A DNA stretch of 6,646 bases, from positions 1 through 6,646 of the forward strand of contig CATXZX010000105.1 of NCBI GenBank assembly GCA_958404085.1, read 5' to 3'. The stretch is from an uncultured Prevotellaceae bacterium. Its GTDB lineage: Bacteria > Bacteroidota > Bacteroidia > Bacteroidales > Bacteroidaceae. A program made the translations under genes and the position numbers. The notes under the pieces were generated by a model, which was not told the origin of the DNA, did no database searches, and saw nothing but the letters and a program-made list of their open reading frames with translations. Shown here piece by piece: positions 1-5,228 of the stretch (positions are counted from its first letter, which is position 1; each line of letters starts with the position of its first letter).

Positions 1-400
1 TTTGTTTGTCAGGTCCTTTTGCTTTTTTGTGCGGCTAATGATAAGCCGCCCAGCCGTTTGGCTGTCAGGTATCCTTCTCCAATGTTATCCCGGGGTTTTG
101 TATGCGCGGCACAGCCTCTTACCCTCAGAGCTGTTTAACAACACACTGCAGAGCGGCAGATTCGGATGCACGTCCGCCGGCGCCCATCTATTCCTGGGTA
201 ACGCAGTGCCCGAAGCACTTAGGGCAGTCAAGCAGGTTTGTTGTTTTCCACAAGCCCCCGCTTCAAAATTCTTCGGAGTTAAAGTGGCGGGTTCTTGACC
301 TTCCGGTGCATCTCCCTTCTTCGAAAATACAAAACGTAATCAACGATAAAGACGTTGTTGTTACCCTCATGGTATCACAATAAAAATCGCAGATACAAGG
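1..400. other. Non-coding left flank with clustered hairpins
   Basis: I see no believable gene here. The open frames on both strands lack a ribosome binding site and have low-complexity, non-protein-like translations. What is visible is a run of short perfect hairpins: 31-49 (GCGGCT, 7-nt loop, AGCCGC), 51-64 (CAGCC, 4-nt loop, GGCTG), 205-219 (AGTGC, 5-nt loop, GCACT), 257-291 (CCCGC/GCGGG enclosing AATTC-TTCG-GAGTT, a C(UUCG)G tetraloop on the plus strand) and 336-364 (GTAA plus CAACG against CGTTG plus TTAC). TGTCAGGT occurs twice (7-14 and 63-70). This could be a structured RNA, a regulatory region or flanking chromosome. No promoter or terminator was found that would settle strand. Confidence 0.4.
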
Positions 401-410
401 GTTTTTTAAG

Positions 411-430
411 TTAAATTCAAAAAAATTTAA
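411..430. repeat. AT-rich perfect inverted repeat, candidate attachment core
   Basis: The arms TTAAATT (411-417) and AATTTAA (424-430) are a perfect 7-bp inverted repeat around a 6-bp spacer, with a run of six Ts just before (402-407) and an A run inside. Tyrosine recombinases act on short inverted core arms flanking a 6-8 bp crossover region, and Tn916-type integrases prefer T-tract/A-tract DNA. The site lies about 210 bp beyond the 3' end of the integrase gene, a usual place for an element end. The assignment as an att core is inference; a chance AT-rich palindrome is also possible. Confidence 0.3.
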
Positions 431-469
431 GGCTTTGTTTTATGGTTATTAGAACATGGTGTGAAAATG

Positions 470-527
470 TTTTGTGGCACATAAATAAGAAAATGCCACA
501 TGACACAATGGTTTTATGGCACACAAA
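470..527. repeat. Cluster of TGGCACA-type repeats, candidate arm-binding sites
   Basis: Two 16-bp copies, at 470-485 and 512-527, match at 14 of 16 positions (TTTT, G or A, TGGCACA, T or C, AAA). Between them at 494-500 lies TGCCACA, the exact inverse of TGTGGCA at 473-479. Three copies of one heptamer core in under 60 bp next to an integrase gene look like protein-binding sites, for instance integrase arm-type sites or excisionase/repressor sites. The repeats are seen directly; their use is inferred. Confidence 0.45.
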
Positions 528-576
528 AAAATCATAAAAAAGAACGCAAAACCATCGGGGAATGGCTGCTCTCTGA

Positions 577-611
577 AAGGAAAACGCCTCTCCCGGCATT
601 GAGAGAAGGCG
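577..611 (-). terminator. Rho-independent terminator of the integrase operon
   Basis: Read on the minus strand, CGCC-T-TCTC pairs with GAGA-GGCG (8 bp with a single bulged T) around a roughly 10-nt loop and is followed directly by TTTTCCTTT. It lies about 30 bp past the integrase stop codon, where a terminator for the leftward operon is expected. A second hairpin (622-645, GGAT/ATCC plus AACG/CGTT with a 3-nt bulge) overlaps the integrase stop and may assist. Confidence 0.6.
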
Positions 612-639
612 CTTTCGTATAGGATAGCAACGGGAGGCG

Positions 640-1755
640 TTATCCTGCGGTATGGTTGTTTGAGACATCGCCGAAAACGTCGTTTATTTTGCCGTCTTCG
701 GGTTCGTCGTCTCTGAGTTTTACTATGCGGGCGGCGAGCCTGCGGCGGTCCTGAGAGATGGCAGCATAGTGCTTCTTGGTTGTGTTTACGTCCTTGTGTC
801 CCAGAACGTCTGCAACGAGGTAGATGTCGCCGGTCTCATTATACAGTTGGGTGCCATATGTGCTGCGGAGCTTATGAGGCGATATGCGTTTGTTGGGCGC
901 AGCGATGGAGGCGTATTTGCGGACCAGATTCTCGACGGACCTGGTGGTAATACGCTTGTGATGAAGGGAGAGGAAAAGGGCATTGACGTCGCGGGGTATA
1001 GCGGTCATCTTCTCGCGGTCGAGCATATAGTCCAGGAGTGCCTTGCGGACCTCGCTCCCGAAGGAGAGTATATCCTGCTTCCCGCCTTTGCGCATGACGG
1101 TGAATTCATCGGATATGAAATTCACGTCGTCTATGTCTATACCGACGAGTTCCGAAATGCGGATACCTGTACCGAGAAAAAGAGTCAATATGGCCAAGTC
1201 GCGCTTTTCCGTCATCTTATGAAACTGCTTCTGCCGGTCAGACAGGCCCTCTCCGGACTGCACCACGTCGAGCAGCAGCGCTATCTCATTGGGCTCCAAC
1301 CTTATTATCGCCCTGTCCCGCAGCTTTGGCATATCTATAAGGGAGGGGGCGTTGTTGATTATGCTGCCGCGCTTGGCAAAGTACCGATAAAAGGCGCGAA
1401 TGGACGCCAGCTTGCGCCCCTTTGCGGACGCCTTGTTGGTAACGGCGGCACCGTCCTCGTCCACATATGAGGAGAGGTAAGACGCGTAAGCCTCTATATC
1501 GGTAGTGGAAAGAGAATCCAACTGTGCAAGAGAGATTTCCCGTATATCGCTCACCTGCTCGCCAAGAGGCGTCTCCTTGACCAGATACCTGAGAAACGTC
1601 CGGATGTCAATTGCATAGGCGTAGCGAGTACGCACCAATGTGGTGATTTCTGCGCCCTGGAAGAACTCGCCTGCATAAGGGGGGAGCTCCTTGATGATAT
1701 CGCGAAGCAGGACCGTATAATATCGGTATTGCTGGTTATCGTATGAATCCGGCAC
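640..1755 (-). CDS. Tyrosine recombinase / integrase (XerC/XerD-like)
   Basis: This is a site-specific tyrosine recombinase that would cut and rejoin DNA at att sites through a 3'-phosphotyrosine intermediate. The complete catalytic set is visible in 371 residues: R199 in GTGIRISEL, K223 in RKGGK (beta-hairpin lysine), H294 and R297 in HKLR, H320 in VLGHKD, and nucleophile Y330 in TTKKHY. Residues about 32-150 form the SAM-like core-binding domain. There is no obvious arm-binding domain, so it resembles Xer/phage-type enzymes more than Tn916 Int. The start is GTG at 1755, chosen because AGGAGG (1765-1770) sits 9 nt upstream. That binding site lies inside the end of the preceding 50-aa gene, which suggests translational coupling. 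It is the last gene of the leftward operon. The family is certain; element mobility is inferred. Confidence 0.95.
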   Translation of the reverse strand: MPDSYDNQQYRYYTVLLRDIIKELPPYAGEFFQGAEITTLVRTRYAYAIDIRTFLRYLVKETPLGEQVSDIREISLAQLDSLSTTDIEAYASYLSSYVDEDGAAVTNKASAKGRKLASIRAFYRYFAKRGSIINNAPSLIDMPKLRDRAIIRLEPNEIALLLDVVQSGEGLSDRQKQFHKMTEKRDLAILTLFLGTGIRISELVGIDIDDVNFISDEFTVMRKGGKQDILSFGSEVRKALLDYMLDREKMTAIPRDVNALFLSLHHKRITTRSVENLVRKYASIAAPNKRISPHKLRSTYGTQLYNETGDIYLVADVLGHKDVNTTKKHYAAISQDRRRLAARIVKLRDDEPEDGKINDVFGDVSNNHTAG

Positions 1756-1761
1756 GGCCGT

Positions 1762-1914
1762 TTACCTCCTTTTCTGCCAAGTATCACGAAATGCCTTCAA
1801 TTCGTTAATCAGCGATAATGATTGCAGCACCGTCAAGATCATATTCCTCGCCGACGCCCATGTCTTCAACTGCGCCTGCGCTGATTTGAGTTTGATAATG
1901 ATTGTGCCGTACAT
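1762..1914 (-). CDS. Small 50-aa protein upstream of integrase, unknown function
   Basis: A short ORF with ATG at 1914 and TAA at 1762-1764. AGGAGG lies 8 nt before the ATG, among the best ribosome binding sites in the window. The product begins MYGTIIIKLKSAQ, has a mixed hydrophobic/basic middle (NMILTVLQSLSLINELK) and ends in TWQKRR, probably one or two amphipathic helices. Its final codons, AAA AGG AGG TAA, contain the ribosome binding site of the integrase gene, whose GTG follows 6 nt after the stop, so translation of this ORF should affect integrase initiation. I do not recognise a family. Small partners encoded next to integrases are often excisionases, but no helix-turn-helix or winged-helix motif is evident here, so I do not call it one. 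A mere leader peptide is the alternative. Confidence 0.6.
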   Translation of the reverse strand: MYGTIIIKLKSAQAQLKTWASARNMILTVLQSLSLINELKAFRDTWQKRR

Positions 1915-1956
1915 TTCGTGCCCCTCCTTACCCTCATGCCCTCTAAAGCGGGCGGC

Positions 1957-2412
1957 TTATAGTGATTGTTCGACATTGGTTGTGGCCTGCCATTCGCCCC
2001 ACAATTTGGAACCCCACTGGCCGCACAACGACCACTCCCGATTATCTATCCAATATTTTGCATCGGTATGAGTTTGTATAATCCATGTTATGTAGCGCAG
2101 CCCCGTGTCGGTGGGTTCGCGGGCCATCAACTCATCTATTTTTGTTTTGCGGATTGTAGTTGCCCACGCCACCTGTTTCGACGACCCGCTCAATTCAGGC
2201 CAGCCCACTGCTCTACTCTCCTGCGCCGCCTTCTCGTTGGCCGTCTCCCGCTCTGCCTGTTGACGGGCTTTGTAACATTCAGAGCACTCATCATAATGCT
2301 CGGTCGCCCACTGCTCCCACTCATCGGCATCACGGCGATTCCGGCAAATTTTAGTTGCTGTGTAGACTTTTCCGCAAGTTTTGCAAGTACATTCCGCTGT
2401 TGCCTTTGCCAT
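1957..2412 (-). CDS. Zinc-ribbon protein with GSxKQxxWA motif, unknown function
   Basis: This 151-aa soluble protein has an N-terminal zinc-ribbon-like cysteine set: C8, C10 and C13 (CTCKTCG), then C43 and C46 (CSEC), with C23 as an extra cysteine. A charged, probably helical linker (about 47-70) leads to a second block with LSGSSKQVAWATTIR (74-88) and TDAKYWIDNR (116-125), followed by a Trp-rich tail. From memory, zinc-ribbon proteins with this GSxKQxxWAxxIR and WIDNR pattern are widespread in gut Firmicutes accessory regions and are normally left as hypothetical. A zinc-stabilised nucleic-acid or protein-binding role is inference. The start is ATG 2412, with GGGAGGA (2421-2427) 8 nt upstream. 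It lies 42 bp before the 50-aa gene and 37 bp after the 67-aa gene, in the same operon. Confidence 0.8.
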   Translation of the reverse strand: MAKATAECTCKTCGKVYTATKICRNRRDADEWEQWATEHYDECSECYKARQQAERETANEKAAQESRAVGWPELSGSSKQVAWATTIRKTKIDELMAREPTDTGLRYITWIIQTHTDAKYWIDNREWSLCGQWGSKLWGEWQATTNVEQSL

Positions 2413-2449
2413 TTTTTCTATCCTCCCATGTTGCTATACAATAACCGTT

Positions 2450-2653
2450 TTATCCTTCTATCCTGATTGCATTAGCATTATATTGTTGCTTGTACCAATC
2501 CGCATAGCGCATTATATTCAATACTTCGTCCTTAGTTAATGATGATGCAAATTCCTTGGAAGATACAAAATCAAAACAATTATCACCTTGCTTACGATAC
2601 CATATTTTCATTCCACTGTCGTTTCCATACGGATTCAATAAACAAATATACAT
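2450..2653 (-). CDS. Small 67-aa protein, unknown function
   Basis: The product is 67 residues, starting MYICLLNPYGNDSG and ending NANAIRIEG. The start chosen is ATG 2653, with GGGAGG 6 nt upstream; the open frame extends six codons further only to a rare ATT codon that would include the ribosome binding site, so I reject that longer form. There are no cysteine clusters, signal peptide or membrane segment. A plausible short beta-alpha fold is hinted at by KIWYRKQGDNCFDFVSS followed by a helix, KDEVLNIMRYADWYKQQ. Codon use and base composition are clearly more AT-rich than the genes on either side, which suggests separate origin. It belongs to the leftward operon by spacing. Function unknown. 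Confidence 0.65.
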   Translation of the reverse strand: MYICLLNPYGNDSGMKIWYRKQGDNCFDFVSSKEFASSLTKDEVLNIMRYADWYKQQYNANAIRIEG

Positions 2654-2715
2654 ATTTTGCCTCCCAATCAATCAATTATATCCCTGATTCTTTAATCATG
2701 TTGTCGTAAAAGTCG

Positions 2716-3219
2716 TCAATCGCTGTATTTTTCGAGGTCTTCCGCCGCTCTGTCTTCAAGATATTCCAGCATATCCGTATAAGCGGGAGCAGTACCTGCT
2801 GTGCGGCATTCATCGAAATATTCGCCTATGGTTTGGATAACAGAGACTATAGACTCCCTGTTATGGAATAGGATAGCCTCTACACGCGGCGTTTCGTCGT
2901 CAGCCGAGCGGACGAAACTGTTGTTCTGGGAGGAAAAGGCGGATATTTCCTTTAGGAATCGAGAATAGGCTTCGCAGCCGTCCTGATAGTCGTCGCTTCC
3001 TACAGCCCTGTACACATCTTCCAGAACGCTTATATAGCTTTCGAAGGAAGGAGTGCAGGCGTCTTTTTCGCAAGATTCCAGATAGGTCTGCATTTCATAC
3101 ATGGCGCGAATGAGCCATTCGGCATTACAGTTGTTTTCCATAGCTGCATTGTTGAGCTCGGCCAGCCGCAGGGAAAGCGCCTTTGCCTCTCTACATCCTT
3201 TTTTATCGTTAACACTCAT
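2716..3219 (-). CDS. Acidic helical 167-aa protein, unknown function
   Basis: I do not recognise this 167-residue protein. It is acidic, rich in Glu/Asp and predicted mostly helical. Segments such as AKALSLRLAELNNAAMENN, EWLIRAMYEMQTYLESCEK, FESYISVLEDVYRAVGS and YTDMLEYLEDRAAEDLEKY look amphipathic, so an all-alpha bundle is likely. There is no signal peptide, membrane span, nucleotide-binding or catalytic motif. Cysteines occur singly and not as a metal site. The start is ATG 3219, with AAGGAG (3229-3234) 9 nt upstream. It follows the 260-aa gene after 65 bp, a gap that contains a possible weak promoter, and precedes the 67-aa gene by 62 bp. A partner or adaptor role is possible but nothing in the sequence names it. 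Confidence 0.75.
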   Translation of the reverse strand: MSVNDKKGCREAKALSLRLAELNNAAMENNCNAEWLIRAMYEMQTYLESCEKDACTPSFESYISVLEDVYRAVGSDDYQDGCEAYSRFLKEISAFSSQNNSFVRSADDETPRVEAILFHNRESIVSVIQTIGEYFDECRTAGTAPAYTDMLEYLEDRAAEDLEKYSD

Positions 3220-3255
3220 TATTTAAGTCTCCTTCCTTTCGGTTATTTACCTATA

Positions 3256-3284
3256 ATTGTAAACCCAATATGGGGTGAATACAA
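3256..3284 (-). promoter_or_regulatory. Possible weak internal promoter of the leftward operon
   Basis: On the minus strand TTGTAT (3279-3284) and TACAAT (3256-3261) are separated by exactly 17 nt. The -10 matches consensus at 5 of 6 positions but the -35 at only 3 of 6. An imperfect palindrome, CCCCATATTGGG, lies in the spacer and could be a binding site. It would give the 167-aa gene and everything downstream, including the integrase, a second source of transcripts. Confidence 0.3.
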
Positions 3285-4067
3285 TCACACATCCAATAGC
3301 GCCTTCGCCTTTCTGCTGATATTCCCAACCACTATGCGCACGGGCTGCCTGTCGCCGGCAACTATTTCCACGACCGGCCGTTCCAGCCACGACGGAGGGA
3401 CCCTGCACGCCTTATCCTCGTATTTGCCGCCAGACCTGGAAACGCAGCGATAGTAACGGGCGTTTTTCTTCCAGCCAATCATGCGGCTTTTCCCGGAGCC
3501 GGCTCCCGCCTGAGTAAAGACCTCATAAGCGGGAATCAAGCAGTCTATATCCTGCAGCAATATGAGCGTCTTTGAAGATGGGAAATCAGCACTGTCCCCA
3601 TCGATGAAGGAAATCGGAGCCGAAGGAAGCGATGCGGGTCCCAAAGCCGCAGGGGAAGGGTAGGGGAGCGGCGTCATGGCTTTTGAGGCTTCGCCCGGCT
3701 CCACGAGCGGGGGAAAGACTTCCACTACACGGCTTTTGTAGGTCTGCATATCCGGCGTTATAAGCGCGGATATTTCGTACCCACGGTAGGAGTAGGCCCT
3801 GACCACCGCTAACAGCAATGACTCAAATTGGGATATAAGGCGCTGCTCATGGTGGGCGAACCTGGCTCTGAGTACCGTCAGGTATCTGTCGGGTTCCGTA
3901 AGCAAAATGACGACTTCATTCTGCGGGCTGGATATAGTAAGACGCCCGCCCAATATGCTCGCCTGCGGCCTGCTGCCATATCCCGCATCGGCCGCAAAGA
4001 GCTTTACGATGTCGCGCAGCTCTGCAGGCCAGCTCGATACGGAGGAGGAATCGGATATATCAATCAT
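3285..4067 (-). CDS. Unknown 260-aa protein, two globular parts joined by a Pro-rich linker
   Basis: No family recognised. Residues about 1-118 look like a compact alpha/beta domain (ILGGRLTISS, NEVVILLTEPDRYLTVLRARF, then a long helix HHEQRLISQFESLLLAVVRAY and GYEISALITPD). Residues about 119-152 are a Pro/Ala/Ser-rich linker. Residues about 153-260 form a second, basic, beta-rich part with RYYRCVSRSGGKYEDKACRV and WLERPVVEIVAG. The start is ATG 4067, because its ATGA overlaps the stop of the upstream 41-codon ORF and no ribosome binding site lies directly before it; translation is probably coupled. A TTG in frame at 4151 would add 28 residues but has no binding site. First substantial gene of the operon ending in the integrase. 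GAGSGKS (188-194) resembles a P-loop but is incomplete. Confidence 0.75.
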   Translation of the reverse strand: MIDISDSSSVSSWPAELRDIVKLFAADAGYGSRPQASILGGRLTISSPQNEVVILLTEPDRYLTVLRARFAHHEQRLISQFESLLLAVVRAYSYRGYEISALITPDMQTYKSRVVEVFPPLVEPGEASKAMTPLPYPSPAALGPASLPSAPISFIDGDSADFPSSKTLILLQDIDCLIPAYEVFTQAGAGSGKSRMIGWKKNARYYRCVSRSGGKYEDKACRVPPSWLERPVVEIVAGDRQPVRIVVGNISRKAKALLDV

Positions 4068-4189
4068 TTTCGCCCGTTGGCATAAAGACCTGCTGCAGTA
4101 CGGGAATACGTAGTGCAGCAAGGATGAGCAACCCCGACGCAAAGAAGGCAAGGGCTTAAGTCCGTGGCAGCGAAAAACCTCTTAGGCAC
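4064..4189 (-). CDS. 41-aa leader ORF translationally coupled to the 260-aa gene
   Basis: A GTG start at 4189 is preceded by AGGAGG (4198-4203) at 8-nt spacing, the only good ribosome binding site downstream of the strong promoter. The frame runs 41 codons (MPKRFFAATDLSPC..., five cysteines, ending AAGLYANGRK) and stops at TGA 4064-4066, overlapping the ATG of the 260-aa gene as ATGA. This is a standard arrangement for translational coupling or a regulatory leader peptide. The product resembles no family I know. A -1 shift at the A-run before the stop would fuse it to the downstream frame, so a frameshifted longer N-terminus is an alternative. Confidence 0.5.
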   Translation of the reverse strand: MPKRFFAATDLSPCLLCVGVAHPCCTTYSRTAAGLYANGRK

Positions 4190-4197
4190 GAGTGATT

Positions 4198-4247
4198 CCT
4201 CCTTATAAGAATTCGAGAGGCCCTTGCAGGAGGGCATATTATACCTC
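4198..4247 (-). promoter_or_regulatory. 5' leader with SD-sequestering potential
   Basis: The predicted leader RNA contains CCTCCT (4228-4233), which is perfectly complementary to the AGGAGG ribosome binding site at 4198-4203, with a 24-nt loop between. A competing hairpin, GCCC (4232-4235) with GGGC (4220-4223), uses part of the same CCTCCT segment. The two folds exclude each other, so translation of the leader ORF could be switched. The complementarity is seen; regulation is inferred, and purine-rich binding sites easily find chance partners. Confidence 0.3.
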
Positions 4248-4253
4248 ATGCTT

Positions 4254-4282
4254 ATAATAACATGTCTGAAAAAGCGTGTCAA
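4254..4282 (-). promoter_or_regulatory. Strong sigma-A promoter of the leftward operon
   Basis: Read on the minus strand: consensus -35 TTGACA (4277-4282), a 17-nt spacer, and -10 TATTAT (4254-4259). The start point would fall near 4247, giving a leader of about 58 nt before the GTG of the 41-codon ORF. A perfect TATAAT at 4238-4243 lies just downstream but has no matching -35. Confidence 0.75.
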
Positions 4283-4340
4283 CAAAAATGATTTACATTC
4301 TATAATTATTCTGTGATATTATACAAATTATTATAATGAC

Positions 4341-4366
4341 AACTACTTGACATATACCAAGTAGTT
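4341..4366. promoter_or_regulatory. Perfect 9-bp inverted repeat, operator of the kinase operon
   Basis: AACTACTTG (4341-4349) and CAAGTAGTT (4358-4366) are perfect inverse copies around the 8-bp spacer ACATATAC. The left arm overlaps the -35 hexamer and the right arm fills the -35/-10 spacer, so a bound dimer would block RNA polymerase. The helix-turn-helix protein encoded by the second gene of the operon is the natural candidate for autoregulation, as in toxin-antitoxin operons. The symmetry is seen; the binding partner is inferred. Confidence 0.7.
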
Positions 4367-4375
4367 AATTACAAT
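4347..4375 (+). promoter_or_regulatory. Sigma-A promoter of the kinase operon
   Basis: Consensus -35 TTGACA (4347-4352), a 17-nt spacer, and -10 TACAAT (4370-4375; 5 of 6). The start point should be near 4382, leaving a very short leader. AAGGAGA (4384-4390) lies 7 nt before the ATG at 4398. It is divergent from the leftward promoter, with about 65 bp between the two -35 boxes. Confidence 0.75.
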
Positions 4376-4397
4376 AATCTTAAAAGGAGATGGTAAG

Positions 4398-5228
4398 ATG
4401 GCACAGGTAATAAAAGATAAGCAGGACATGACCCATTTGTCATGGACGCACATCCGTTCTTCTTCTGGAACGGCGGGCTCTTTTTTGAAAGCGACCGATG
4501 ACCTGAGAGAGCCTAAGGTGTATTATAAGCTTTCCAATCACGATAACCAGAGAGGCGTAACGGGACACGAATGCGTCAATGAGATAATTGCAGACAGGCT
4601 GCTGAGTATACTGGGTGTGGAGCATCTGAATTACAGCCTTATACATGCGGATATCATAGTAGAAGGCAGGAAGGTCGAAACCTACCTGTGCGCATCAGAG
4701 GATTTCAAGAAGCGGGGCGAAACAAAAGTCGCGCTGGACGTGTACTATGGCGTTGAAAAGCGGCCTGACGAGACGCCGATGGACTTTTGTTTGAGAAACG
4801 GGTGGGGAGAGTATGTATACCAGTTCCTCGCAGTGGATTTCCTGATTCTCAACAGGGACCGGCACGGGGCTAATATGGAGGTTCTTCGTAACAGCAAGGA
4901 AAAGACGGTAAGGCTGGCGCCCATATTCGACAACGGGCTATCGCTGCTGTTCAACTGCCACACGGAGGAGCAGGTGCAAAAATTTGACCCGATGGAGGAT
5001 AAGCCGGTGCAGTGCTTTGTAGGTTCAAGGTCAACCAGAAGGAACCTCGAACTCATACCGGCGGACGCGTTCCCGGCGTTCAACCGGCTTACCGAGGAAC
5101 ATAGGGACATACTCTTAGAGGACCTGGATGGGGTTATGCCCAGATTGTGGCTGGACAAAATATGGGACATGATATGGAGGCGGTGGAAGGTATATGAAGA
5201 TTTTCGCAATACGAGACGCGGGGGATAA
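4398..5228 (+). CDS. Compact HipA-like serine/threonine kinase (putative toxin)
   Basis: A 276-aa protein with the HipA-type kinase core. SSSGTAGSFLKA (21-32) fits the Gly-rich loop, K44 in VYYKLS the ATP-binding lysine, and GHECVNEIIADRLLSILGV (56-74) the helix bearing the conserved glutamate. LNRDRHGAN (151-159) is the catalytic loop with D154 and N159, and APIFDNGLSL (174-183) the metal-binding D178. HipA itself (about 440 aa) arrests growth by phosphorylating glutamyl-tRNA synthetase and HipT phosphorylates TrpS; the target here is unknown. The protein is far shorter than HipA and lacks its N-terminal subdomain, like HipT or CtkA-type kinases. Serines S21-S23 before the loop recall the autophosphorylated serines of HipA/HipT. 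The motifs appear intact. First gene of its operon; its last 35 bp overlap the next gene. A signalling role instead of a toxin role is possible. Confidence 0.88.
   Translation: MAQVIKDKQDMTHLSWTHIRSSSGTAGSFLKATDDLREPKVYYKLSNHDNQRGVTGHECVNEIIADRLLSILGVEHLNYSLIHADIIVEGRKVETYLCASEDFKKRGETKVALDVYYGVEKRPDETPMDFCLRNGWGEYVYQFLAVDFLILNRDRHGANMEVLRNSKEKTVRLAPIFDNGLSLLFNCHTEEQVQKFDPMEDKPVQCFVGSRSTRRNLELIPADAFPAFNRLTEEHRDILLEDLDGVMPRLWLDKIWDMIWRRWKVYEDFRNTRRGG

Noticed and set aside
31..64. Two adjacent hairpins as a terminator pair
   Set aside because: No T run follows either hairpin on the plus strand, and none follows on the minus strand.
2..383. Two overlapping plus-strand open frames at the left edge
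   Set aside because: Neither has a ribosome binding site or recognisable domain, and they overlap each other and the hairpin cluster. One could only be real if a gene enters from outside the window.
769..1470. Long plus-strand open frame opposite the integrase
   Set aside because: It is fully antisense to a clear tyrosine recombinase, has no ribosome binding site and no protein-like motifs; it is a shadow of the integrase codon pattern.
3486..3506. GAGSGKS P-loop-like motif in the 260-aa protein
   Set aside because: Walker A needs G-x4-GK[ST]; here the first position is Ala, no hydrophobic strand precedes it in the usual way, and no Walker B motif follows.
4068..4151. Longer form of the 260-aa protein starting at TTG 4151
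   Set aside because: No ribosome binding site lies before this TTG, while the shorter form has the ATGA overlap with a well-initiated upstream ORF.
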